64,000 nucleotides of DNA. Source: Promethearchaeota archaeon. GTDB lineage: Archaea; Asgardarchaeota; Lokiarchaeia; Helarchaeales; RDOG01. Shown piece after piece: positions 16,455 to 25,686 of the stretch (positions are counted from its first letter, which is position 1; the number at the start of each line of letters is the position of its first letter). The notes beneath the pieces are model-generated. The model searched no databases. It saw only the letters and a program-made list of their open reading frames with translations, and was not told where the DNA came from. A program made the translations under genes and the position numbers. The stretch spans positions 62,001-126,000 of the forward strand of contig RDOG01000002.1 of NCBI GenBank assembly GCA_011365055.1, written 5' to 3'.

Positions 16455-17303
16455 ATGCCAACATTTTCAGAGAGAAGAGGGATAATTCCCAAAAGAGAAA
16501 CCTTTCAAATGGAATCTTTGGAAGATTCAACAAGAATATTGTTATTTAATTGTATAAATATAACTTATGTTGACTCTTGCATCAAATTCAATAGTAATCC
16601 TGAAATTATAAAGTTTAGACAAAAACTGTGGGGCGTATTCTTTAAAAAAACTGTTGATAGTCTTCCAGAAGCACATAGATTAATTGATGATTTTGTTAAA
16701 AAATATGTTCTTCGTGCAGAATGGAATCTTGTCTATGAAGTAATTGAATTTCTAATTCAGAACTTTCCTAACGAAGTTCTTAATAACAAGTTTATAAAAG
16801 AAGCAAATAAAATTTTAAAAGAAGAAATGACAGGATATACAATCATAAACAAGTTGGTTGAACCGATCACGTCTAATGGAGAGATACGCGAGATAGAAAA
16901 GGTTTTGGAATCACCTTTAGATATCGTTAAATCTCATATAAAAAACTCTTTAGAACTTTTGGCGAAAAAACCGACTCCAGACTATCGAAACTCCATAAAA
17001 GAATCAATAAGTGCTGTAGAAGCCTTTGCTTATTTAATTGTAAGACCAACAAATAGACGCGAAATGACTTTAGGTAATATGTTAAACAAATTAGAAGAAA
17101 GTGGGATTGTTTTACATAAAGATCTAAAAAACGGTTTTAAAAAATTATATGGATATACAAATGATGACGATGGAATAAGACATGCTTTAAAAGATGAGCC
17201 AAATTTAGATATGGAAGATGCGAGATATTTTTTAGTTGCTTGTTCAGCATTTATTAATTATCTCATTGAAAAAGCAACAAAAGCTAACATTCATCTATCT
17301 TAA
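16455..17303 (+). CDS. AbiJ-like abortive-infection protein (AbiJ-NTD4 plus HEPN-type C-terminus)
   Basis: The 282 residues start MPTFSERRGIIPKRE, the hallmark of the AbiJ N-terminal domain 4 family. The C-terminal part has the conserved SISAVEAFAYLI, MTLGNMLNKLEESGI, DGIRHALKDE and YFLVACSAFINYLIEKA. These match the HEPN-like end of such proteins, with GIRHA as the candidate catalytic region. These proteins act in phage defence, probably by cleaving RNA and stopping growth of infected cells. The upstream TATA-like AAAAACTTAAAAAC fits a leaderless transcript. Its presence in the island supports a defence reading. Confidence 0.8.
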   Translation: MPTFSERRGIIPKRETFQMESLEDSTRILLFNCINITYVDSCIKFNSNPEIIKFRQKLWGVFFKKTVDSLPEAHRLIDDFVKKYVLRAEWNLVYEVIEFLIQNFPNEVLNNKFIKEANKILKEEMTGYTIINKLVEPITSNGEIREIEKVLESPLDIVKSHIKNSLELLAKKPTPDYRNSIKESISAVEAFAYLIVRPTNRREMTLGNMLNKLEESGIVLHKDLKNGFKKLYGYTNDDDGIRHALKDEPNLDMEDARYFLVACSAFINYLIEKATKANIHLS

Positions 17304-17360
17304 CTTTTTTTGGGTTTTCCAATGATCTACATCGTATCGATCTCACCATCCTCATTATGA

Positions 17361-17638
17361 TCGATCCCATAACTACAATTATGATCCCACTTGCAATCAC
17401 AAATCGACAAATTTCGATGCAAAGTCCTTCCTGTCCATCGATCCTGCATCACTAATATAATATTGCTTTTTTTCAAATTCATCATTCCAGATCCTTATCG
17501 TTTCATCATTACTATCGTCTTTATTCTCCTGAATAAAGACCATCAAAAACAAGCACCTGCTTTTTACTTGTAAACTATAAAACTTTTTTTCATTCAAGCG
17601 ATCTTCTACCTAACTCAAAAAAAAAGTCAAAGAGAGTT
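17361..17638 (-). repeat. Dispersed repeat copy B (inverted relative to copy A)
   Basis: The reverse complement matches 8848-9127 at about 90% by eye. It includes a perfect 10-bp hairpin, GTCTTTATTC at 17517-17526 and GAATAAAGAC at 17531-17540. It lies just after the AbiJ-like gene, so copies A and B bracket the 9-kb segment with the PIN, DUF4145 and AbiJ genes in opposite orientation. A 66-residue frame on the minus strand inside it (from 17597) is not preserved in copy A. Confidence 0.75.
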
Positions 17639-17986
17639 AATTTCTTCCAATTCAAAGCAATCTTGTTTTAAAGTATTATTGGACTTTTGTTAAAAAATTT
17701 TTAATTTTTGCCAATTGCGGATCTCGCAAGTAATGCTTGATATATAAAAAGATACCCGACAAATTGCTCTCGGACAAGAAGCGAGAACTTAACTTTTGAT
17801 ATTTAAAGCTTAGTGCGAATTTAATATATAGATAAATAAAGTTATTCCAAAGGTTCTCAACCAAAGCTGATTGGACGGAATTAGCATTAAATTTGGATGC
17901 ATAAGGTTAGTTATGAATCCAAATGACCGTTCAATCATCTATTGAATCTTGTGAATATTGTCAATTACTAATCCAATGAGAAGTTA
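17639..17986. other. AT-rich gap before the membrane-ATPase operon
   Basis: No convincing gene is present. A 62-codon minus frame (17676-17864) has no ribosome site and no recognisable content. The last 100 bases must hold the promoter of the operon beginning at 17987, but no clear TATA box is seen. Confidence 0.4.
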
Positions 17987-18862
17987 ATGATGCATATTGT
18001 AAATATTATTCCTGAACTAGATTATTATGTTAATTTTCTATTCTTTTTGTTTTTTGGGTGTTTTTCATGTTCTATCATGTTTTGGATTGGATTTCAATAT
18101 CTCTCAAAAGTTAAAGAAAAGCACTGGATTCTTGAAATTGCATGGTACATATGTGTTGGATTATCAGGGTTGGGAATAATAGTACATGAAATTGGACATT
18201 GGATCATGGCTAAATTATTTCATATTGAGGTAGCTCGTACAAACTTGTTATCTGTAAATCTTGATCCATTTGGAATGGAGGGACACGTTGACATGGATCA
18301 ACATAATAACTTTATTGCAGATTTATGTATTGCAATCGGTCCTATTATTTCAAATATTATATTAATTATGATTTTGTACATTTTTTATTGGTACACAGAT
18401 GATAATTTAATGAAGGGAGCCTTGATATTTATGATGTTTTCTCTATTTATGGGTGCTCTTCCATCTGGTGCAGATATAATGGTTTTAGGAGGCTCATTTA
18501 AGAGGAATTTCAAGCAAGGAATTGCTACAATTACATTTTTATCAATATCTTCCTTGCTAATGTTTTTTATTTTTTATGAAATTCTAGGATCCTTCCTGAC
18601 AATAGCGTTATTTTTCTCAATTATGGTAATAGGTTTTATTTTTATTACACGCTTTTGTTCATCCGATGCCTTAAAAAATCATTCAATTAGTCAAATGACG
18701 AAAGAACAACAACCCAAGAGTGAAGGTTCCGAAATTAGAAAAGTACTTGGAGAGGATAAATATCGAGATCTATTAAACAGTTTGGAATCAATAAATAAAA
18801 TTGATGAAAATAAAATAAATATAGAAAATAAAGAAGGAGATGATTATTCTGAATGGATATGA
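17987..18862 (+). CDS. Membrane metalloprotease-like protein (M50/site-2 type)
   Basis: The 291 residues have about six membrane segments. A zinc protease motif HEIGH is at 67-71 inside the second or third helix (GIIVHEIGHWIMAKLF), and FMGALPSGAD lies near 158-166 where site-2 proteases carry the third metal ligand. The C-terminal 60 residues are soluble and charged. M50 proteases cut within membranes; similar folds occur in non-protease membrane proteins, so activity is inferred. It is first of four co-oriented genes and overlaps the second by 23 bases. Confidence 0.6.
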   Translation: MMHIVNIIPELDYYVNFLFFLFFGCFSCSIMFWIGFQYLSKVKEKHWILEIAWYICVGLSGLGIIVHEIGHWIMAKLFHIEVARTNLLSVNLDPFGMEGHVDMDQHNNFIADLCIAIGPIISNIILIMILYIFYWYTDDNLMKGALIFMMFSLFMGALPSGADIMVLGGSFKRNFKQGIATITFLSISSLLMFFIFYEILGSFLTIALFFSIMVIGFIFITRFCSSDALKNHSISQMTKEQQPKSEGSEIRKVLGEDKYRDLLNSLESINKIDENKINIENKEGDDYSEWI

Positions 18863-19304
18863 AAATAAGAAATTACTAAAAGATCTAATATTTATGCTAG
18901 AATTTGCCTTAAGCGGTTCATTATTTATCATTGGTCTTTACCACTTAATTATTCTATTATATTTACCAGTTTGTATTTTAACAGACACGCCTCTACCACA
19001 AATTTTAAGCGACGTTTTAATCACTTCGTTGAATGATTTTTTTCTCAAGTTTGTTACTTTCTTTTGTATATTTTTTATTAGTTGCAGTTTGGTTTATTCT
19101 TATCGATTACTAAAACTGCAATGCTTTTGGTGTGGCTCCAAATTAGAAGAAAACGGTCAAATATTGAGTGAATGTCCTATTTGTAGGGAAATACCTCTTA
19201 ATGAGTTACTTGTAATGAAAATTAGGAGTAAATTCTTTAGAGGTCCTCATGTTAAAATTGTTCTTGATAAAGATTGGAATATAATTAAAAGGATTGAATT
19301 TTGA
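18840..19304 (+). CDS. Membrane protein with C-terminal zinc ribbon
   Basis: The 154 residues show two membrane helices (about 14-45 and 68-92). A cytosolic zinc ribbon follows (CFWCGSKLEENG, ECPICREI; about 100-125) and then a short basic tail. The gene overlaps the protease-like gene by 23 bases and is followed 15 bases later by the ATPase gene, so the proteins are probably made together. No family is recognised. It may anchor or regulate the ATPase. Confidence 0.6.
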   Translation: MIILNGYENKKLLKDLIFMLEFALSGSLFIIGLYHLIILLYLPVCILTDTPLPQILSDVLITSLNDFFLKFVTFFCIFFISCSLVYSYRLLKLQCFWCGSKLEENGQILSECPICREIPLNELLVMKIRSKFFRGPHVKIVLDKDWNIIKRIEF

Positions 19305-19319
19305 CGGAGAATTCTAGAG

Positions 19320-22300
19320 ATGTATTTACTTTTTTTTTCAATAACATTTTTAATTAGCATGTCCTTTTTAATCATGTTCTCATTTATTGTAGCTCAATGG
19401 GCGAGAGCAAGGCATAATTTTTATGATAATGATAGTATAAATGGATTTTTCAAGATATTATTAATTATTTCATCTCTTGGTCTCTTTACTTCAACTTGTG
19501 TATTCTTCATGGATAATCTCATATTCATCTTAATGAATGTTGGATGTATTTTTTTGAACATTTACTTCATGTTTGAGTGGATGAAAAAGTATAGTTTGAC
19601 ATTAATGAGTGACATCACAGCAATTCAATTTGTTTGTTTAATTTTTTGGCAAGTTGATTTTATTTCAATGTTCATGAGTATTGGCATGGTGATATTACTT
19701 GGAGTTTTCCTTCTTTTTACATGTATTATTCAAGATAAATATGTTTTAAAATACGTTGAGCACGCAATAAGGATCTTTGAATTATACGGAATATTTGAAA
19801 ATTATCATGAAAATATCCAATATGAAGATGAAAAACGAAATGTAAAACTTCTAAATACTCCAAAAATTAGCTATAAAAGCGTAGTAGATGCTATACAAGA
19901 TGCCTATTTTAATGTTACCCGAAATATTGTTAATATGATGCTAGAGTGTGAAATTATTCATCTTGTACAAAAGGGATTTCCAAGATATTTTATTGTTATT
20001 AAAGCAAAAACGGAATCAAAAGCTGAGAAATTACGAAAATTATTAAAAGGACACTTAAAAGTGAATTTAAACCAATTAAAATTCGTGGATATAGACCGGC
20101 TACCGTTTGAAATTTGGGATTCTAATGATCACTTCTTCGTGAAACGATTAGATGGAATCCTCGCACCACATTACATTAAAGATCCCCTATCGAGATTCAC
20201 GCGTTTTCTAAAAGATGAGCAAGCCACAGGATTTCTTATCACGGTTCTCAAGCCAAAAAAGGCATCATGGCAAGTTAAAAGTAATATAAAATCAATGGCT
20301 AGTAAGACTTTGTCACGTTCGGGATATTATCGACCTGAAGGAAAGAATATAAATCGATTATCTGGTATTCAACGTTATCATGTGAAGGGAAGCATTGAAA
20401 AATACCATGCGTCTCAAAATATGGCTAAAAAACTTGGGGATCGCGTGAAAACGCTTGCAATTAGTGTCAAGAATGGAAAATCCGTTTTATATGGGAAGAC
20501 TTTTCTTGCTTTAACTGATCCAAACATCTTCACGAGCGCGATTAACACGATTACAAGAGGATTACAAGGTCTTGAAAAACCTTACAAGTGGAAAATGGAA
20601 AATGATAAATATTTTTTAGCGAAGGTTCAAAAATTTGTAACTCCTGTATCATTGGATTTATTTATTCCGCCCATTGGGGCAAATTTTTTCTGGGTTCCAC
20701 AAGAAAAAGTAGGATATAGAAATTTAGGAAGTTGGATACCTGATAGCTCCAACCTCGCTAATATCAAAGAATGGAATGAAACCAGAAAACCCATGTTAAG
20801 TTTTGGTAAAATAATAAATGAAGAATTAGCCGTCCATATACCTCCAAATTATTTGAAATATGGAACTTTAGTGGTTGGGCTTCAAGGAACTGGAAAATCC
20901 ACCGCAGTTAAGGGAACATTGCTTGAATTTGATAAATTGAACATTAATTTTTTGCTTTGCGAGGGTGCTAAAAGCGAATACAGAAATTTAACCAGTAACA
21001 TCAAGACATTAAACGTCTTCACACCAGCTGATGAAAAGACTGCACCGTTCAAATTTAATATTTTACAAGTACCCGAAGGTGTGCCGGTATCAACTCACGT
21101 ATTTACGATTAAAGAGCTCTTTCGTCAACAATTTGCTCTTTATCCCCCAGGAGGTCACGTGCTTAAACAAGCTTTAGAAGAAATTTATGAAGACTTAGGA
21201 TGGGATCTTATAAGAAATGAACCACCACCTATTGGTAGACAAAAAACACCTACCTTACAAGCACTTGCTTTAAAATGTAAGGAAATTCTTACAAAAAAGA
21301 ATTTATACGATGAAGAAACCCGATTGACCGTTCATTCAGCATTAGTTGTTCGAATTGAAGAACTTGGTGAAGGTGTATTAGGTCCAGTTTTTAATGCACC
21401 GATGAGCATGAGCATCCGCGAACTGATAGAATCTAAAACCATAATTGAATTAAAGTATCTAGCTACTCCGGAATACCGTGCACTTTTAATTTCAGTCTTA
21501 CTTGCCAATATCATCAATTATTTTGAATTTCTTAAGGACATTCAACCCCAATTGCTTCAAAATAGTCCTAGAAATAAACCTAAATTCGTGCTCTTAATTG
21601 AGGAAGCACATACCGTATTCAAGAAAATTCCAGAAGTTGCCGATGCAACTGAAATGCAGAACATACAAGGATTTACAAACGAATTGTTACATCGAGTACT
21701 TGCAGAAGGACGAGGACATGAACTAGGTATCGTGTTAATTGATCAAAATCCCACCAGCCTTCCAGATATTGCTTTGAAATTACCTCGAACTCTATTGAGT
21801 TTTAAAATTGACGATTTGATTGAACGAGAAGCTATAAGGAACGCGAAAAACTTGAATAATAACGATCTCAAACAATTAGCAAGTCTAAAAACAGGAATGG
21901 CATGCTTGAAAGTGAAAGACATTGAAAGTGCATTTTATGTGCAATTTCCCTCATTAAAAGAACTGCATTTTGCAGATTTAGACGTCTCAAAGAAAGAATT
22001 AGCAGATTTAATGAGAATAAGATTTTTTAACCAACGAAGTGAATTGTTACGACCTTTTAAAAATAGAAAAATCTTGAATTTGGTTAATTCAATAGTATTT
22101 CATAATGATTTTTTTGAAAAATTAGGTATCTACGCAGAATCTAATGAAGATTTAAACCCATTAATTGATTTTTTAATCATGGAAGCTTTTCCTTTGAAAG
22201 AACACGGCATTGAGATAAGTGAGTTAGTCGAATCGTTATTAAAAGAAGCGCTTGCCAAATATTCGGTGTTTAAATCTAAGGGAAATGAAGAAATGTTTCT

Positions 22301-22334
22301 TAAAAAATTTAGAATTCAACTTGAAGCTTACTAA
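19320..22334 (+). CDS. Membrane-anchored VirB4/HerA-type ATPase
   Basis: The 1004 residues begin with four to five membrane helices (1-140). A middle domain of about 350 residues is unlike standard HerA. From about 515 there is a FtsK/HerA-superfamily motor: Walker A VVGLQGTGKST (about 518-528), Walker B FVLLIEEAH (about 754-762), and the late motif AEGRGHELGIVLIDQNP (about 800), typical of VirB4/HerA/CedB-like DUF87 proteins. Such motors pump DNA or protein through hexameric rings. Gene order and N-terminal helices recall conjugation or DNA-import motors such as VirB4 or CedB. No relaxase or pilin is nearby, so the role is open. Confidence 0.85.
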   Translation: MYLLFFSITFLISMSFLIMFSFIVAQWARARHNFYDNDSINGFFKILLIISSLGLFTSTCVFFMDNLIFILMNVGCIFLNIYFMFEWMKKYSLTLMSDITAIQFVCLIFWQVDFISMFMSIGMVILLGVFLLFTCIIQDKYVLKYVEHAIRIFELYGIFENYHENIQYEDEKRNVKLLNTPKISYKSVVDAIQDAYFNVTRNIVNMMLECEIIHLVQKGFPRYFIVIKAKTESKAEKLRKLLKGHLKVNLNQLKFVDIDRLPFEIWDSNDHFFVKRLDGILAPHYIKDPLSRFTRFLKDEQATGFLITVLKPKKASWQVKSNIKSMASKTLSRSGYYRPEGKNINRLSGIQRYHVKGSIEKYHASQNMAKKLGDRVKTLAISVKNGKSVLYGKTFLALTDPNIFTSAINTITRGLQGLEKPYKWKMENDKYFLAKVQKFVTPVSLDLFIPPIGANFFWVPQEKVGYRNLGSWIPDSSNLANIKEWNETRKPMLSFGKIINEELAVHIPPNYLKYGTLVVGLQGTGKSTAVKGTLLEFDKLNINFLLCEGAKSEYRNLTSNIKTLNVFTPADEKTAPFKFNILQVPEGVPVSTHVFTIKELFRQQFALYPPGGHVLKQALEEIYEDLGWDLIRNEPPPIGRQKTPTLQALALKCKEILTKKNLYDEETRLTVHSALVVRIEELGEGVLGPVFNAPMSMSIRELIESKTIIELKYLATPEYRALLISVLLANIINYFEFLKDIQPQLLQNSPRNKPKFVLLIEEAHTVFKKIPEVADATEMQNIQGFTNELLHRVLAEGRGHELGIVLIDQNPTSLPDIALKLPRTLLSFKIDDLIEREAIRNAKNLNNNDLKQLASLKTGMACLKVKDIESAFYVQFPSLKELHFADLDVSKKELADLMRIRFFNQRSELLRPFKNRKILNLVNSIVFHNDFFEKLGIYAESNEDLNPLIDFLIMEAFPLKEHGIEISELVESLLKEALAKYSVFKSKGNEEMFLKKFRIQLEAY

Positions 22335-22382
22335 ATATACTAAAAAAATAAAAAAGAATTGGTTCAAAAAAAGTGATTCTAA

Positions 22383-24197
22383 ATGACATCTCAACGCAAC
22401 ATACCTGAAAGTGCTGTGGAAAAGAAAGAAAAAGCACGAAAAGAGTCTGAAAAAAGTAAATCTTCAATTGTTCCTAGAGATAAAAGCGTAATCAAGCTTG
22501 AGCGGTTAATAAATAAAGATCAATATGTAAAAAAAATGGAAGATGAAATTAAGGACGGAAAAATAACTCAAGTTCTAAAAAATAAAAACGATTCGATCAT
22601 TGATAAGCTGAATAAATTGAATTCCATTGAGAAATCAACTGAGAAAAGCAATTTAAAAAAGAAAGACCTGATAGATAAAATAAATTTGTTAAATACTGTC
22701 AATATACCAGAAAAACAACTTGATCCTAAAGAAAATGATATAATCGACAAGATTAATAAGTTAAATCGCTCAGAAAGCGCGAATAATGAGATACTTCAGA
22801 ATGAATCAAATATAGAAACAAATAATGAACAAGAAAGTGATCCAGAACGAAAACCGCATGGTTATTGGAAGGATCCGGAAAACTTTTATCGCGAAATGCA
22901 AGATGCAATTGATGCAAATGACGGAAAGTTTCCAATGCAGAAAGAATTAAGAGAAATGGGCTTTATAAGTCTGGATGTAGTTTCAAGAAATTATGGGGGA
23001 TTAATGGAAGTTAAAAAAAAAATGGGATTTACGCTGGATAAAAAACCTTTTTTCTATTGGAAAAATCCTGAAAATTTTTATGAGGAAGTTAAAAGAATTT
23101 TAGAAAAAAATAACAATCAATTACCAAGTATGAATGAATTGAAAAAGACGGGGAAGGGAAATATTGTTGACGCAGCAAAACGATATTACGGTGGCATGAG
23201 AAACGTGAGAAAACAACTCGGACTTGATTTGATGCGAAAACCTCCTGAATATTGGAAAGATCCTGAAAATTTTTTTAAGGAAATGAAAAATTTTATCAAG
23301 GAAAATAATAGTGAATTCCCTACTATTGATCAATTAAGAAGAAAAAAACGTCATGATTTGGAAACAGCTGCTGAGAAACTTTATGGAGGTCTTTTTGAAG
23401 TAAAAAAGAAAATGGGTCTTCTTACAGAAAATGATTCAAAATTTACCTATCCAGATAGAAAACCAGCTAATTATTGGAAGAATAAGGAAAATTTTTTTGG
23501 AGAAATGGAAAAATTAATTAAAAATAATGATAAAAATTTTCCAACTTTACCTGAATTGGAAGAAATGGGAAGAAAAGATTTACAAAATGCGATTGTAAAA
23601 TATTATGGAGGTATAAATAACGTTCGAGCTATAATGGGATTTCCTATAGAAAATATTGCAGAAAGAAATGCTTATTTTAGTCGTAGAGGTTATTCTACTG
23701 AACGAATAACTATTAGTATAATCAAAAATTGGATGGATTTAAATGGATTTAATTATTCTACAAAAAAACAAATAAAAGTTAGTTCAAAAAGGCAACTTGA
23801 ATGTGTATGCGGAAAAAATAAAAAAATTGGAATAGATATTACTAATGCTAAATATCCAAGAACTGTAGAAATGAAATGGACAAAACGAATGTATCACAAA
23901 TATGTAGATCAATTGTGGATCATAGTAGTTTCTGATAAATGGAATGAAAAACAATATAAAAAATGGAATCAAATATCCCCAGATAATGTTACGGTCGTCA
24001 ATTACAAAAATCTGGTCTCTTTCTTGAATGAAATAAGCTCAGGTAATGTCGATTTTGATATTCCTCATAAAAAAAAGATCCAACTTGAAGCACTCGCAAG
24101 ATGCACGTTTGAAAATCGAGAAAAAATTAAAAGAGAATATGAAATGCTGAAAAAACAAAAATCAATCGAAGAATTTTTTGATGATAAAAAAGAATAG
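22383..24197 (+). CDS. Homing-endonuclease-associated-repeat protein with PD-(D/E)XK-like nuclease end
   Basis: The 604 residues have a charged N-terminus with three DKINKLN-like repeats (about 75-140). Four copies of a 62-66 residue module then start near 156, 219, 284 and 358 (PxxYWKDPENF ... FPTxxELxxMG ... YYGGLxxVKKKMG). This module matches the homing-endonuclease-associated repeat, thought to bind DNA. The C-terminal domain (about 430-560) has GIDITNAKYPRTVEMKW, a D-(n)-ExK arrangement of PD-(D/E)XK nucleases at about 482-497. It follows the ATPase by 48 bases. A detached copy of its tail lies at 8318-8479. The repeat call is firmer than the nuclease call. Confidence 0.75.
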   Translation: MTSQRNIPESAVEKKEKARKESEKSKSSIVPRDKSVIKLERLINKDQYVKKMEDEIKDGKITQVLKNKNDSIIDKLNKLNSIEKSTEKSNLKKKDLIDKINLLNTVNIPEKQLDPKENDIIDKINKLNRSESANNEILQNESNIETNNEQESDPERKPHGYWKDPENFYREMQDAIDANDGKFPMQKELREMGFISLDVVSRNYGGLMEVKKKMGFTLDKKPFFYWKNPENFYEEVKRILEKNNNQLPSMNELKKTGKGNIVDAAKRYYGGMRNVRKQLGLDLMRKPPEYWKDPENFFKEMKNFIKENNSEFPTIDQLRRKKRHDLETAAEKLYGGLFEVKKKMGLLTENDSKFTYPDRKPANYWKNKENFFGEMEKLIKNNDKNFPTLPELEEMGRKDLQNAIVKYYGGINNVRAIMGFPIENIAERNAYFSRRGYSTERITISIIKNWMDLNGFNYSTKKQIKVSSKRQLECVCGKNKKIGIDITNAKYPRTVEMKWTKRMYHKYVDQLWIIVVSDKWNEKQYKKWNQISPDNVTVVNYKNLVSFLNEISSGNVDFDIPHKKKIQLEALARCTFENREKIKREYEMLKKQKSIEEFFDDKKE

Positions 24198-24233
24198 GGA
24201 GAGACTATTTTTTTAGAACTGAGCATTTATAGG

Positions 24234-25097
24234 TTAAATATCTTCAAAATCTTCATCAAGATCCTCTTCTTCTTCAAAATTTTCATCAAAATCAGATTCA
24301 AATTCATCTTCAGTTTCATCCGATTGTGGTGCCAAAATATAGAACACCTCAATTTTATCATCAGAGAAATCAAAGACGGCAGGTTGTTCGGTGCCGTAGG
24401 ATACTGTCACTACTTCGGAGATTGAAGCGATCTTAAAGATTTTTTCGAGATAAGAAAGAGAGTATTTTGCTTTTGCATCACTCATATCTATGACGTCTAC
24501 TTCTTTCTTTTCTTCATCGGACGTTTGTTTCAACGAGATTTCCAGATTATATTCATCGTTCATCATTTCTTTAACAGCAATGATCTTCAATAAATCACTT
24601 GAAACATTAATTTCGAGGGTTTCACTATCAATGGTCTTTGCATCCTTGATAGCAGTTTGTAAAACTTCAGATTTAACTTTCATTTTCACGGGAAGCTCGA
24701 GTTTCCCTATATCTAATTCTTTCTCGAGTATTCCTTCGCTATCAATGGTGCTAAGATCAAAAGTTCGTTTTCTTTTTCCCTCTCCTTTAAATTCCAATTT
24801 AATTTTATTCTTATCATCTAAGAACATGAAGGTGAGCGTATCATTTGCGCCACATCTTTTCAATAAATTATTTAATTCTATTAAATCAAGAGCTATTTTT
24901 TGTTCTTTATCTGATTTATATTCATCAAAAGAATCTTTTTTCAACTTAAGGTTGACCATTGCAGCCTTTGTTGGATCTATAGCATTAAGACTGAATTTAT
25001 CCTTTGAAAACGTGAAAAAAGCTTCTTTAATTAATGCAGAAATTGAGTCGATAATAGTCTGGAACGTCCTTACTTTCGATAAAACGAATTTATTCAT
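24234..25097 (-). CDS. pcn: PCNA sliding clamp with acidic tail
   Basis: The sequence has the two-domain PCNA fold signatures (AIDPTKAAMVNLKL, LDLIELNNLLKRCG, DKIEVFYILAP at the end of domain 2). PCNA forms the trimeric clamp that tethers PolB and other enzymes. Usual length is about 245-250; here about 35 extra residues after ILAP form a strongly acidic tail (ETEDEFESDFDENFEEEED and more), which is unusual. A GGTGG site 5 bases before ATG 25097 favours that start over GTG 25106. It marks the right border of the accessory island. Confidence 0.93.
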   Translation of the reverse strand: MNKFVLSKVRTFQTIIDSISALIKEAFFTFSKDKFSLNAIDPTKAAMVNLKLKKDSFDEYKSDKEQKIALDLIELNNLLKRCGANDTLTFMFLDDKNKIKLEFKGEGKRKRTFDLSTIDSEGILEKELDIGKLELPVKMKVKSEVLQTAIKDAKTIDSETLEINVSSDLLKIIAVKEMMNDEYNLEISLKQTSDEEKKEVDVIDMSDAKAKYSLSYLEKIFKIASISEVVTVSYGTEQPAVFDFSDDKIEVFYILAPQSDETEDEFESDFDENFEEEEDLDEDFEDI

Positions 25098-25120
25098 GTA
25101 ATCCACCTAGTTTATTATAA

Positions 25121-25450
25121 TTATAACTTTAGCTTTTGTTTTATATCTTGAACTTTAGAATATAAAATTTTATTTAAATTCCCCATATTTTGAATATAAT
25201 CTGCTTTTATTTCGGTTTCTTGATTTCGATTTAATATCACTCGACCAGCAACTCGAACTAATTGATGTAAATTGTTTACAGTCTCATTAACTTGAACTTT
25301 TATTTTAGCAGTTCCATCATCTAAATATATTACATTATTTTCCTTCGTTGGAATCACGGTACCTAAAATTCGGACTTTTTTATTGACGAAGTCTTGATTT
25401 ATATTACGAATTTTTTCATTTTTTGCAGTGGGGAAGTTAGTAGTTTCCAT
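25121..25450 (-). CDS. Small OB-fold nucleic-acid-binding protein
   Basis: The 109 residues have a single OB fold: KVRILGTVIPTKENNVIYLDDGTAKIKVQVN, then QLVRVAGRVILN and EIKADYIQNMG, resembling RPA14/Stn1-like small OB proteins. It ends 23 bases before the PCNA gene and begins at ATG 25450. A single-stranded DNA-binding role in replication is likely from context. It could be an accessory RPA subunit. Confidence 0.7.
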   Translation of the reverse strand: METTNFPTAKNEKIRNINQDFVNKKVRILGTVIPTKENNVIYLDDGTAKIKVQVNETVNNLHQLVRVAGRVILNRNQETEIKADYIQNMGNLNKILYSKVQDIKQKLKL

Positions 25451-25686
25451 AAAACGTCATCAAAAATTTTTATTTTATCTAAAATCATCTTGAATTAATT
25501 TAAAGCTTTGGATTTATTGAATTCTTCGACAAAAATTAGGGGAATCCTTCATTTTAATTAAAACATCTTTAATTCTTTTAAAAAAATCCTAAAAGCATTT
25601 ATATTTATTTGATTAAATAGTTATTTGAATAATTTTAATCAACCTATAATTCTCTTTTCAATAGCGATATCTTGTAAGTTTTTAAT

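Noticed and set aside
17397..17597. 66-residue minus frame inside repeat copy B
   Set aside because: The frame is broken in copy A, with changes unlike coding drift, so the repeat is likely non-coding.
17676..17864. Minus frame of 62 codons before the membrane-ATPase operon
   Set aside because: No ribosome site, no motif, and a composition like the surrounding spacer.
23784..23972. Hydrophobic antisense frame opposite the nuclease
   Set aside because: A shadow of a lysine-rich coding region on the other strand.
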